The translations under genes and the position numbers were made by a program. The notes under the pieces were generated by a model. The model had not been told where the DNA came from. It was given only the letters and a program-made list of their open reading frames with translations, and made no database searches. A stretch of 64,000 nucleotides of DNA from Ulva prolifera (taxonomy: Eukaryota; Chlorophyta; Ulvophyceae; Ulvales; Ulvaceae), in NCBI GenBank assembly GCA_023078555.1, contig CM041200.1:2116001-2180000 (forward strand), written 5' to 3'. Every line of letters begins with the position of its first letter. The stretch's first letter is position 1. Shown piece after piece: positions 33,909 through 45,800 of the stretch.

Positions 33909-36541
33909 AGGGGGTCATGCACTCCCGCATTGAAGTGGTCCCGGTAGGGGGTCGTCCACTCCCGCTAAAGGGTGGTCCCCCCCCGGGCGCGCAAAATCCG
34001 CTGCGAAACAGCCAAATTGGGGAAGGTTTCCACTATTGTTTAGGTAGGTTGGGAACTCGTAGTGTTCGATCTCAGTCTTGGGAAAAGTCCCCAAGGTTCG
34101 TACCCTTTTCGGCACAAATCAGCGCTGATTTGTGGCGCCATTCTCCCCAATATCGACAGAACGAAGAGATAACGTCCCCAATCACTCGCCTTTGCTTCCA
34201 GAACACGAACCACGCCATAAATAAGCTATAATATGTTGCTATCTTTGTGGTTGGTGTATTTCCGTTTTATGCGGGTGACCCGACACAGTGTGTACAGTAC
34301 GTAGTGTCGTTCGGCTGCCAATCAACTTGCTGGAGACGGCAAGCAAGCGTCGATCGATGGTGTTTTTGTTATATGTTAAGCAGTGTCGTTGATCAATGAG
34401 CCAACGCCGATAACGTGCGTCGACGGCTGTATGGCACGTTTGCACGCACATTTCTTTCGTAACGCGACGCAACCACGTGCTCATCGCGTACCAAAACACG
34501 ACCATCAGATCAGCAGTCGGAACAAGCATTCTGCGCTGATTGACAGCGTCCTCGCGAAAAGTAGCCCACATCGACCACACTACGCCACTTACTCCAGGCT
34601 TTGGACTTGCATCCTGTATGTGGGCCCGTTAGAGCCTCGACCGTTGTTCAGCTCTGCAACTGCATTGGCTTGCACACTACACCATCACAAATGCTCCGAA
34701 CGGCCGTGACTTGGTTCCAGTCGATGTCCAGGCAACAAAACGAGTTTATATGCTCTCGTGATTTTGCTTATGTTGTCAAGCAGGGTCCATTTGGTGCACC
34801 TACGGGTCACCGTCTGCAGCCCTGTCAGAGACACAGGAACGATTCGAGAGCGCTGAAACTGCAGATGCCAAGACACGTAAAATGGTGTGAACATTTGCGA
34901 ATAGACACAGTCAAAGCTACTCGCTTTGTCTCACTTGTGCACTGTTACCCCTGCGTGCCGTCTCACAGTGCACGAATCAGCTGCCTCCCATTTGACAAAG
35001 TCGATGCAGCGCGGCCGTCTAGGGGCAACATAACACAATAGCAAAGGTTGTAGAAGAAGTTTGGGAAAGATTGGGAAAGGAGCTGAGACACTGGCAACAT
35101 TGGGGAGCCGAGGACGGCAACTCGAGTTTCTCCCCAACCAGACCGGCCATTTCGGCGATTGTGACCCATTTTGCCCAAGACTCCGAACTAAAACACTACG
35201 ATTGTTCATTCAACTTCGACAATAGTGGAAACCTTCCCCAATTTCTCTGTTTTCGCAGCGATTTTTGCGCGCCCGGGGGGGGACCACCCTTTAGCGGGAG
35301 TGGATGACCCCCTGTCCCGGTGAGGGCGCGCGAAATCAACGACGATTTTGATCGATTGGGGAACACTTTAAGTGTTATTTAGATTAAATGAACAGAATGG
35401 CTGATTAATCTCGGAGGTTTGGGGAGGATCGCCCAAAGTCGCCGATTTGGGCTGTTCCCGTCGGGAGTACCCCCAAATCCGCGTTTTGTTCCCCAAACCT
35501 CGGAATTCTTCCCCAACCGTCCCCAAACTCGTTCTATGATGCTTCTATTGATATTTTACTGGCATATAGCCTCCCTTGGTGTTATTTTGCGTCTCTGTGT
35601 GCCCTTTTCCAAACTCAGTGTCAAAGCGTCGTCAGCATACCTTCATGTGATGTCTGTTGACACTGGGACTCTGAAAACAACTGTTGTGCGGAACTGTGTT
35701 TGTGTTGACAATTCTGGGATGTGATTTCCCCATGGCGAGGTGCAGCTGGTCAGCCTACCAGTGGCCTACCCAACATGATTGTGGACTCACGTGTAATGCA
35801 AGTCCGGGTGTTGAGATAGCTCTTGCAGCTACCGTGCTTGTTATTCACGGCCATTGCCCCTGTAGTTTGGTTTGATCAGAGCTGTCCATCGTATGCTGTG
35901 GTGTTGCGCGATGCCAGCTGTTCAATCATTATAACGTCCCCCGCTGAAACACCTCGGGCCTCATAGATGAATTCTCGAAACCACAGTTGCGTGTAGCTAC
36001 GACATTCACCTCGTTTCGCTCCTCGACTGGTTGCGCCACCACTGTATTAACGACTCCCACGACTCGACTCCCTGCAATTCCAAGGCCGACACAAGCTCCA
36101 CCTACTATACAGGCACCGGATACGTCTTGCGCACCATCGTATAGTATCTGTTGCCCATTGCGTGGACACGAAGCCATGTCATTGCGGTGCGTCGAGGTCT
36201 GCTCAGCTGTCACGACGACCACATCACTCACAGAAGTCGCAACAGTGCAGATATCGCCAATGTACAATATCATATTGACTTTTCTGTGTTGTCACTGCAT
36301 TGTTATCAATGGTGTGCGTTTGGGCGGGAAAAGCTCAGCGAATGCCGACGTTTGGGGAGAACCGCCATTATTCGCCAAAATAGGGGCCTGGTATGGGGAG
36401 AGTCCCCACAGCCGAGATCGCTCAGTACGAGTCCCCAAACACTGATCACCATACTGGAAGTTGTCCCCAATTATGAAATTTCGGCCTTTTTGATGCGCGC
36501 CCACACTGGGACCACTTCGTATCGGGAGTGCATGACCCCCT
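33909..36541. mobile_element. hAT-like element 2 (outer), non-autonomous
   Basis: Ends are AGGGGGTCATGCACTCCCG and its exact inverse, CGGGAGTGCATGACCCCCT (36523-36541). Similarity continues inward through GAAGTGGTCCC and GGGCGCGC. The 8-bp duplication CGCCAACG flanks it. Total 2633 bp, of which 1376 bp are element 3 and its duplication, leaving about 1257 bp. Numerous TTGGGGA/TCCCCAA motifs occur near both ends, probably subterminal transposase sites. No transposase coding is visible. Confidence 0.92.
33946..35313. mobile_element. hAT-like element 3 (inner), inserted in element 2
   Basis: Ends AGGGGGTCGTCCACTCCCG and (inverted) AGGGGGTCATCCACTCCCG, followed on both sides by CTAAAGGGTGGTCC and GGGCGCGCAAAA. 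The inverted similarity extends over about 190 bp, including TTGGGGAAGGTTTCCACTA. The 8-bp duplication GTCCCGGT is at 33938-33945 and 35314-35321. At 1368 bp without coding, it is a MITE-like relative of its host element. Confidence 0.93.
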
Positions 36542-36549
36542 CGCCAACG

Positions 36550-37272
36550 CTGACTACAAAGCGTTGCAGTCCACAGCACCCGATCCTGTGGCATGCACGC
36601 TACGAACGCCATCGGGCAGACGTTTGAGGCTCATAGCTACGCATAGGTGGTCCCCGACATGATCATGCAAGCGAGAGGTCGCGTGCGTGACGCGTGCTGC
36701 TGCTACCACCTCCTGCGCATGCGCACGCACGGAACGAGCCGTCCGTACCACGCGTTTCGTCGGCAACCCGACAGTCGGTCGATTTGCGGGTGTGCAGTCG
36801 TGTGGTACAACTTCAACCATATTCAGCCATGCGACGTGAAAACGCTCAATCTAATCTCCGCAGAGCTTCACCCTGACTGTCTGACCTCATCGCGTCCACC
36901 TCATCAATCGCACAACCAGCTGATATCACTGTGAGTCTTCAGGCGGCTCAAACTTCTCAAAATGCCAAAGTGCGCGCCAGGTCATGGCTAATGACGTGCC
37001 CACATTATTTGCTGTCACTCGTTATCATGCTGCAGCTGTTGCTCCTGGACGTCTAGGCTGGACATACGGTTGCAGCGGCGTGAATGGTTTCGCTGTCGTA
37101 ATTGCCGGCATTGCCATACCAGCTTGTCATAGCAGCACTTTCACTGACATCCGTACGTCTACGTCATTTTAGCTGAATCGTTCAATAATTGGTAAATCTT
37201 GTGCACGCAGCCTTATTGACGGTTCCGACTGCGGACAGCGGCTAATCCGTGTAGCTGCTGATAGCGCATCAT
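36550..37272. other. Intergenic stretch
   Basis: No recognisable gene. Presumably contains the promoter of the acidic-repeat gene. Confidence 0.4.
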
Positions 37273-37746
37273 ATGACCACGATTCACGCACAGTCGATGA
37301 AATCATGCAGGTTCACTGGACTATTAGTCGTGGCGTTGTCCCTCATGTGCGGCAGCGTGAATGCATGGGCAAAGGCATCGCCGTCCGCCTCTGTCCGCAT
37401 GCTGCTTGAAGATCACGATCATGACGAAGAGCACGAGGGCCATGTCGAGCCTGCCGCCAACGAAGGCGAGGACGGGAATCTCGAGGGCCACGGCGAGGGG
37501 GCTGAGGAGGAAGTGCATGAGGGCCATGTTGAGCCTGCCGCCGACGAAGGCGAGGACGATATTCTCGAAGGCCACGGCGAGGGGGCTGAGAACAACGCAA
37601 CGGGAACCCCCGCTGCGACTGAGGGAGACGATGGTGTGCTGGAAGGCCAGGGGGAGGGTGTTGTAACAGAAGCTAGTGCGGCGTGGGCAGCATCGGGACC
37701 CCTTGCTCTGGCTGCTGCTGCTGCCGCGGTCATGGCCGGGATGTAA
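37273..37746 (+). CDS. Secreted acidic repeat protein, probably GPI-anchored
   Basis: Single exon, up to 157 residues; the second ATG at 37297 gives the better signal peptide (CRFTGLLVVALSLMCGSVNA). The middle carries two near-identical 28-residue units (EGHVEPAANEGEDGNLEGHG and its partner, 84-bp period from 37435 and 37519) and a degraded third, rich in Glu, Gly, Asp and His. The C-terminus, ASGPLALAAAAAAVMAGM, is a hydrophobic tail after a small-residue stretch, the form of a GPI-attachment signal. It may be a cell-surface, cation-binding or wall protein. No family recognised. The stop overlaps TGTAA. Confidence 0.7.
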   Translation: MTTIHAQSMKSCRFTGLLVVALSLMCGSVNAWAKASPSASVRMLLEDHDHDEEHEGHVEPAANEGEDGNLEGHGEGAEEEVHEGHVEPAADEGEDDILEGHGEGAENNATGTPAATEGDDGVLEGQGEGVVTEASAAWAASGPLALAAAAAAVMAGM

Positions 37747-38439
37747 TCCTTACGGTGGCACCCCCATGTTCGATCGGGGAGTCGATGGCAAACCGTATTG
37801 GTGTGTGGGATGAACGTCCCAAATTTCATCTCATGCATTTAGCTTTAGGCATTGCGATGTGATGATGAAAACCCCATATAGTGCACCGCGTTGCAAGGGA
37901 TGTTAGCAGGTTCCCAAGATTCCCAAAACTGCACATCAATACTATTCAATGACAATTGGATTTGAAGCTATGAACACATTCATACCCCCTGCAGAACGCA
38001 AAATAACATGTGTATTTTGTGTGTGTGATCGTGATACATGGTGGGCCCTCACGTGCATGATACACTATAAGCGGGGAATTTGGATAGATGCCAATGATGT
38101 TGTTACCACTGCGCGATGATTCAGTTGCGTCGAGCTTGAAGGCCTGTGAATAGCTCAAAGATCTTTGTTTTGACGATTACCACGTTATCGCGCCAAAAAC
38201 CTGTTTGGCCCACTTGGGTTAACGCGAGAGTTTGATCTGACAACATCTGCACCGGTCAGCTACGTCTTGCAAGCCCATGCAGAGACTGAACACTCGATAC
38301 GATTGGCAATTGCGTCTGTTGGGCCACCGAACGTGAGACGTCGTTGCATAGTCCTGTGGTATATGTGCTCTTCGCGCCTTTGGTGTTCTGTTTAGTCTCT
38401 GTCGATTCGTGATGTACGCCAACACCGTGAAAATTTGGG
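37747..38439. other. Intergenic stretch
   Basis: 3' flank of the acidic-repeat gene and 5' flank of the next gene. Nothing specific seen. Confidence 0.4.
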
Positions 38440-40616
38440 ATGGCTAACATTCTGAACAGCAGATCGAGCCATACTGCGCTGCTTGATTCGTATCTGGACC
38501 GCGGCTGTGCACTCGCATTTACCAGCGCGGACGTCAACAAGGGCGAGGATGTTGACATCACAACTCTCCTGGGCTCGGTAACGCTGAAGGACAGCGCGTA
38601 TGAAATTCAATGCCATACACCCTTTGGGAAGGGACGCCTACAGGGAGCGGAAGAAGGTGTGTTCCAGGAACGGATGCTGTTCACACCAGCGCGCAGTGCG
38701 GGCGTGCCCTGCTCGTGTTTGTCATAAAATGAACTGATCGAGAATATCAAAATATTGAAACAGGACTCTAGCAGGATTTCCGAGCCCTGACTTTGATGCT
38801 GCCGTAGCATCGACGCAATGCATCGAACAGCCCCGCCAGCTCCTTGCGCGGACGCCTTACAGTGGCTTCCGCCCTGTACCATCAAGCTTTGCTCCCCAGG
38901 TGGATACTGAGCTCGAAGCAGCGTCATCAGTAAACCATAAAGACGCCAAGGTGGGAACAATCACTCACCTACGTTCAGCTTGTTTTCGGCCAAGCGACGT
39001 CTTTCTTACTGCAGACATCTGCAGGATTTCATGTCCGCGCTTAAGCTACTTAGGAACAAGTACCGAAAAAATTTCAATCCCTCACCCCGCTGTGGATCTG
39101 AATCCTCATTGACAGACCATGGTGCTCCCCCAAGCGACATTCCAGCACTTGACATTTTCCGTTACAGACACCAGCAAATTCAGGCGCCCTTGCAACCCTA
39201 CACGCTGTGCGGGCCGAAGTTGCATGACAAAGTATGCTCTGTGCAGATTTAGCAAACCAGCTGCCACATCCCTGGCGTTTGAGACAACCTCAGCTGAGGA
39301 AGTATGATGACCATGCGCACTGTTATGAAACTGAATCAAGGCCTACTGCCGATCACTCACTTCGAAGAAGACGTTCGCATCGTAAGAGCTCTAGTGGTGG
39401 GTCTGACGTGTGTCATAGCACTTCAAGCCCGCTAACAACAACGCAATTTAGAAATGGTGCACCTGCTTTCGGTATGGGAAACTTCCCAGAGGCGGTATGC
39501 AAGCTGAGTGCCTGGAAGACTCACATCATGCGCGTGACACCGTCGTCGGATGCTCACATAGATAAGCCTCATGCACGTTGTGTGCTGCCTGGGCTGCATG
39601 TTGGTGCACTGGGTGGAAATGACGTGGCCTGGACTCCAAAGCTGTCATCTCATTCTCAGTGCAGAAGGAGCCCTGAACCAACTTGTGGTTTTGACGGTGT
39701 TGTCGAAGACACCACTCCGGGAATACCAGTAACGCCTCTAACTGACAGCCTTCGGGACTTCTTCACTCGGCAGGCTGTATTGCTTTCAAGTATGGAGACG
39801 CCAACACCACAGATCTCACAGAATGGCTGGCGTAGCGCTGGATCCACACCTTCCGCTGAGGATACAGTTGGTGGTAAATTCGAACCGTCCCACTCATCAA
39901 AGGAATGCATCACGGAGATGGGCTTCCCGGAACAGATCACTTCAGCCATACAGCATACGAGTCGACCATCACCATTGCATGATGGTCTTTGCTGTGTTGC
40001 CACTGATGATGACTCCATAGACCTTCGCAACGGTGTAGATGACGTTCGGCGTTTATACCCGGGCTTGTTTCACTGTGGGAGAGAGACACTTCAAGTAGGT
40101 ACAAATCACTCAAATGAGAAGCAAGAGGTGCAGATGTGTGCACCTACATGCGAAGGGCCTCGTCAGCTGCATCTAGATGCAAGCACCATTATGCGAGAGG
40201 TGTGTGATCAAGGGGAGCCAGGGTGTACCCAGGATCAGCCTATGTCAATAGACTGCCAAAAGGGGTGCCACAGTGAGCTGAATGACTTGAGTCTGGCGGA
40301 CTCGCACGAGCACTATACAGCACAACGGAATACCGAAAGCTTTGCCTTGGCAGAAAGACGCATCAGAGATGGCCAAGGAGAATTCCGACTGCCTGGCGTG
40401 TGTGTGTCTGGGCTGTCTGGGCGCGCAAACAAGATCCTCCAGCGCACGAGGAGGTCGGCGTTGCACAAACTTGAGGACGTTATTCAATGGAACGTCCCGG
40501 CAAGTCGTGAAGTAGCTTCTGCATGTCATGATCCTAACCCCAGCGTGAAGAGCTTGCTGCAGCGTGCTGGAATTTCCCAGCACACAATCGACATGGTCAT
40601 CTCCTCACAAGGCTGA
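38440..40616 (+). CDS. Unrecognised spliced gene with long last exon
   Basis: A first exon from the ATG at 38440 encodes MANILNSRSSHTALLDSYLD and continues to about KGRLQGAEEG, before a GTGTGT donor near 38656. Intermediate exons are plausible near 38895-38950 and 39030-39110. The last exon begins after GTGCAG at about 39247 and stays open for over 450 codons to the TGA at 40614. The protein is Ser/Pro/His-rich and probably largely disordered, with a Pro-directed ETPTPQ site and an ordered-looking C-terminus (KILQRTRRSALHKLEDVI, SVKSLLQRAGISQHTIDMV). The long open frame and consistent composition support a real gene. I do not recognise the family. Confidence 0.6.
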
Positions 40617-41210
40617 TGCTACAGATCTTGGCATGTGACCAGTTCTAAAAAATTAACAAGCTTTATGGCTGGTGTGTGGCATTGCCTTGGTAAGGGTTCC
40701 CAGGTGCTAGGGCTGCGCCATGTCGGGTCTCGTGTGAGCAGCGAGTTTCAGTGCTCACTATATTGTGTACAGATGGCTATTCCATGTGACATTATCTTGT
40801 AAACGAGACCTCAAAAGCACAGCAATGGTCATCAGATGTGTTTTGACTCGTGATCCGTCACATCACAGCCAAGATATATGCCATAATCAATCACGGAGAC
40901 AGGCCGCACATCCTGGTCCCCACATGCTGACAGAAACCTTGTCGATTTGGTCCATGCTGAGTTCTCAAGCATTTCAATGGAACAACACAGCCGTGGTATC
41001 AGCAATAGTTTAAGCATGTTGCTACAGTTGAACCCACCGGTCAAATACATGTACATTTTACCGTTGACAGGGAGGCTGTGTACTGAGGTACCGCTAACCA
41101 TGGCTCTGGATGGCGAGCACTTGCATTCCGCACAAGTGCAGTGTCTGACACCGTCACACAATTAGGCTCACACTCCCGGGAAGGGGGGATCAGGCCACCT
41201 CGCACGTGGC

Positions 41211-41213
<3 letters not shown>

Positions 41214-41293
<80 letters not shown>
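41214..41293 (+). repeat. (GT)40 microsatellite
   Basis: About forty uninterrupted GT dinucleotides. Able to form Z-DNA and length-variable. Confidence 0.97.
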
Positions 41294-41297
<4 letters not shown>

Positions 41298-42146
41298 AAC
41301 GCTGATCGAATGTACTGGTGCTGTGTCGTAGCCAGGCATCATCTGCACCGCAGCCAACACATTGGTCACCTTGAATCAGCAATGTGTGATGCATGTGCCA
41401 TGAGGATCTCACAGCTATCAAACAAACAGAATGTAGATGCCATTGGGCATCGGTATAATTGCAGGGCCATCAGTACCCCAGGGGCAGAGAGAAGGCATGC
41501 ACGTCCACCAACGCACAGCAATCCCAGCCACCATAGCATCTTGGTCAGGGCTGCGTGACACCGTACTTGAAGCACACCGCTCCGTGAGGGCAATGCCAGC
41601 AGCCGCCCAGCGTCAATCACCAAAGCCTCCGCAGAACCCCCTGCACCCTCCGCTTGACCATTAATCACCGTTGTGCCATCCATCAGCCTCCTTTTCCACT
41701 ACTCGCGACACCTGTGCCCTTTATCTCACCGGGAGCCACTCCCACAGCATGCCAGCATGCGGTCTGCTTGTGAGACGTCTGCCGCTCTGGGACCATGCTC
41801 ATCCAACGCAGCCCCAATGTGGCAGCATTGCGAACATATGACGTTGCAGCCTGCGGCCTGGGCTGCGCGGGCAGCCACTGTAGATGTCCGACGTTCTGCC
41901 TGGCGGGGTTGAGGCAGTTGGTGCATGTCACCCCTTGCCATGGCACTGGCAGTGTGGACTGGCTGACACGAGACAATCTATGGCCGCTGCGTACCAAGCG
42001 GGCCAAAGGCGGCTGAGAAGCGCAGAGAATGTGTGCGGTCTTTGGGGGTTCTGGGCTGACATCTGGAGGTTGCAGGTGTTTTGGTGGGGGTAAGTAGTGA
42101 TGCTCTTGTTGGGCTGTCTGAATGTGCGAGGATGACGGGGGAGGGC

Positions 42147-42172
42147 GGGGGGGGGGGGGGGGGGGGGGGGGG
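42147..42172 (+). repeat. Homopolymer G26
   Basis: Twenty-six G within a wider G-rich context, about 415 bp upstream of the RecQ start codon. Potential G-quadruplex. Confidence 0.9.
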
Positions 42173-42585
42173 AGTGGGGTCGGCCATTATATGACTGCTG
42201 GCATCTTGAAAATATTGTGGGCCTTTGTCATTTCATGTGGTGTACCAGATGCGCTGTATCCTGATTACAGAAGAATGGGGTGTAGAGCAGAGCACGGGCA
42301 GCTCGCGCAGTAATCTAATGTATTTGATTTGAAGTATTCATGTTGCCGTGGCATCACGATGTCCCGTTGTGTCGTGCGTCTTCCTTTCGCTGCGTGCTTT
42401 CCAGGTCCGATGTGGCACCTGCGGTGGAGCCTGGGCACAACGAAGAGCCAAAAGAACTTCAACAGCCGCTTTCACTTACAGATGTGGAGGGCAAACAATG
42501 TTGTTGGCTGTTTCATTCACCGTGGACCCGATGCGACTCGATCTGGTGCTAGCAGATCTGGGCCATATTTGTTAGCATTGTGCAC

Positions 42586-45468
42586 ATGGCAGTCGAACCC
42601 GCTCGGCTCTCCGCTGCGCTGGCAGAGGTTGGCCTTGGATCATTCCGCCCACTTCAACGAGAAGCGATATCACGCGTGCTTAATAAACGGGATTGTGTAG
42701 TCGTCGTTGCAACAGGTGCAGACCTCCTAATGCTCAATTCGCAGGCTTGCGTGTGCGCGTGTTTGAGTCGTTTATTAATGATGCTCCGGGGGACAAATAG
42801 TTCTTATCCGGATCACAATGATTTCCGAGATTGTGAACTTGCAGGTGGTGGGAAGTCCTTGTGCTTCCAATTACCCTGTTTGATCCAACAGGCAATATCA
42901 ATCATCATAACGCCTCTGATTTCCTTGGCGAAAGATCAGGTGAGGCATACAGAACAGTACTGACATGTAGTTGGTCTGCACATAGTGCCTTTGCAATTAT
43001 AATCATGCTGTATCATGTACTGCAAGGGGCATAAAGTTGTAATGCAGTAGCAGTACACACGTGGCCACTGAACAAGTACAAATCAATGCAGATTGACAAG
43101 TGGAATGACCGCGGGACGTCCATTGACGCAAGAGCATTCAATTGCACTGTTTCAGATAGTGAGAAAAGCAAGGTGCTGCAGGATGTGGCCGCCGGGGAAC
43201 CAATGCTTCTGTATACCACGCCAGAGAGCCTGGTTGGCAACGCACTCATGCAAGAAGCCATCAAGGTGCTCCTCAAGTCTCTATGTTGTCATTCAGGTCC
43301 AAAGCCAATCCTTGACTGGATCCACATCCATGATTTGCGGTCACAACACACTTCATGTCTCACAACTCGGGTTTGCAGGTTGCGTGTGATGCAGGAAAGC
43401 TGTGTTGCATAGCAGGTATGCTCCTTATATGAAGCATAGATGTGAAACTATTAATGCATTCATTACTGCACCAATGCCATCAATTCCGCCCATATGTGTT
43501 GCAGTGGATGAAGCACACTGCGTCAGCCAATGGGGTCATGACTTCAGACCATCATATCTCGCTCTGAAGCAGCTGCGAGGTAAGGATGGGCCCGCACCAG
43601 GAATCCCAATGATTGCGCTCACAGCAACTTGTACAAAGCTAGTGCTTGATGACATGGTCGATGCACTTGGACTAGAGCGCCCAGGCATGCCCCGTCATTC
43701 TACCTCTTCGATTTCCTGTACGATATGTTTGTGAGCTGCAAGCACCTCTGTAATTGTGTCTGATGCCTCTTGCCCGAACGCAAAGTCTCGGTGCTGCCTG
43801 TAGCTACGTGTGGGCTGCCGCATCATCTTCACATGTCACGTCACTTTGCTCACTTGCCTGCAGAGCTTCTGAAGCACAGCTTCAATCGACCAAACATCAA
43901 GTACATTTGCAAATACAAAGATGCTATCGCGTTGAGCGCATCTGATCTAAAGCAGGACCACATTTCAGAGGGTGTCGCCAGGGACATTTCTGACTTCATT
44001 GTTGCATCTCGAAACAGTGGAATTATATATGCCAGGACACGGTGTGATCCCTCGCAAGCAGAACCCCTCGCAAGCATAACACGCACTTGTTGATAGAAAC
44101 AATTCCATGGAAAGAGCATCATGCAACAGGATGACTATTATTTGTGTGTGTGTGTGTGGCCAGGGAGCAATGTGAGCAACTAGGCAGAAGAGTGAATGAC
44201 TTCCTTGTTGAAGCAGACTGTGAGGAATGTAGTGTAGCACACTATCACGCAGGGTTGGGTCAATCCGATCGGAGCAGGATCCAACAACAGTGGCAAGATG
44301 GTCCGTGCCTAGTTTTTGTTTAGCATGGTCTGGGCTGTGGTGCACACATGGTTCCACAGCATCGATGTACCAATATTGATATGTTTTGTGTGGCTTCTTG
44401 CAGGCGCAATTGTGGCTGTTGTGGCGACAACAGCATTCGGGATGGGGATCGACAAATCTGATATCAGGCGTTCCACCAATCACAAACAATGGTACCACTG
44501 CAATCGATCATATGGCTTGTCACTGAACTGGGTTGAATGCAGGTGGGTCATTCACTACTGTATGTCTGGAAGCATGGAGGGGTTTGCACAGGTATATCCA
44601 TTTTGTAATGTACTTGGAAAATCCCCCTGAGAAAGCTGCTGCCACGCTGAATAGCTCTGTCCAGTGTCGCGTGTCCGTGTTCAGGAGTCTGGGAGAGCAG
44701 GCCGTGATGGAGCTCCAAGTCTGTCAATGTTGTATACAAGCCCTGCAGACATCGATTGGTGCACGCGGATATGTAAACCACAAGAGCTGCCTAAGGTTGG
44801 AGCAATGGTTGAATTTGTATCAACTGTACGATGCCGCAGGGCAAAGCTGCTGTCGTATTTCGATGAGAAGAATGGCAGGTGCAAAGAAGGGGTTGATGAA
44901 TTATGTGACGTCTGCACCTCCGCAGCCGCCGTTCAGAAGATGCAGGTAGAAGCGGTTGCACGGCGAGAGTTTTTGGTAATGCCAACTGCGCAGCACCACT
45001 GCGGATCTATTAATGCCGCACCTGTTGACACCAATCAAGTGCGTCCAGGTCAAAGAAGCCGTCAAGGAAGGTGGCAGCGCAAAAGCAAGCAAACCAGCAG
45101 CTGCATGGCATAAGATTGCCGACCCTTCAGTCCCAGTGAATCTCTGTAACGCATCATCTATATCAAAATGTTTAGCAGAAGACAGCTTGTTTGAGCCTCG
45201 ATTGCCAGCGGAGAAGAAACGGGTACCACTTCTTCCAACCAGCACAGCCGTGATGCCTGGTCGGCTACCATTACATGCTCCACGCAAACACCCGAGTGGC
45301 ACCGCAACGGCGTCAGATCCGAAAAGCCTGGGGACAAAGCCTGCACAGCAGACACGGACTCCTGGGCATGCGTGTCACCGTCCGCGGCTGTCTTTAGTTC
45401 GCTCAAGTCATGTAGGTGGTAAGCGAAAATTCGTGCCTCCACGAGCCATGTCAAGCAAAGAAGTGTGA
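42586..45468 (+). CDS. RecQ-family ATP-dependent DNA helicase, 11 exons
   Basis: Exons 42586-42715, 42845-42939, 43092-43265, 43379-43415, 43505-43684, 43864-44041, 44164-44300, 44404-44467, 44543-44591, 44685-44945, 45049-45468; phases agree throughout, 574 residues. Motif 0 is FRPLQREAI, Walker A is GGGKSLCFQLP (split by intron 1), motif Ia ITPLISLAKDQ, motif II DEAHCVSQWGHDFRPSY, motif III ALTATCT, then SFNRPNI, motif V TTAFGMGIDKSDIR, VIHY, and motif VI ESGRAGRDG. A RecQ zinc-binding subdomain follows (CRRAKLLSYFDE to CDVC). The basic, low-complexity tail lacks an obvious HRDC domain. RecQ helicases unwind 3' to 5' and act in recombination repair and fork restart. Two introns (after 43684 and 44467) appear to use GC donors. 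Size and the missing HRDC domain suggest a RECQL5- or plant RECQ3-like member; subfamily is inference. Confidence 0.95.
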
Positions 45469-45664
45469 GACCTTCGTGTGATGGTATCCCTGTTTCCAGG
45501 GTCGCACACAAATTGTGCTGTTTCCATGCAATAGATTGCATATCCACCCAATATCGCATGTGTGTAATTGAATTGTCATTGCCCAGATCCGCCATGAAGA
45601 ACACAACATAGTGAGCAGGCATGGCCGATTTTTCACCAACTAGTTGGTGAAGTCTGGAGGAGAC

Positions 45665-45800
45665 GTGGAGGTCTGCGGCCCAGACTCACAGGGCCTCGTC
45701 CTGTGCTGATAGAGCCTGAGGTGGTCGCACTGGGCTGTTTTGACTCTCCACAGCGCACACAGGATCGAGCCCGTGGCCTCCTGAAGGAGGGGATAGCCCA
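45665..45800 (+). repeat. Dispersed repeat, copy 1
   Basis: Shares ACTCACAGGGCCTCGTCCTG, GAGGTGGTC and the block around TTTGACTCTCCACAGCGCA with 48895-49010, with substitutions and small gaps, same orientation. Origin unknown. Confidence 0.55.

Larger units (their letters stand above)
40617..42585. other. Intergenic stretch with (GT)n and G26 tracts
   Basis: Contains a GT microsatellite of about 80 bp (41214-41293) and a run of 26 G (42147-42172). No supported gene. The RecQ promoter should lie near its right end. Confidence 0.5.
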
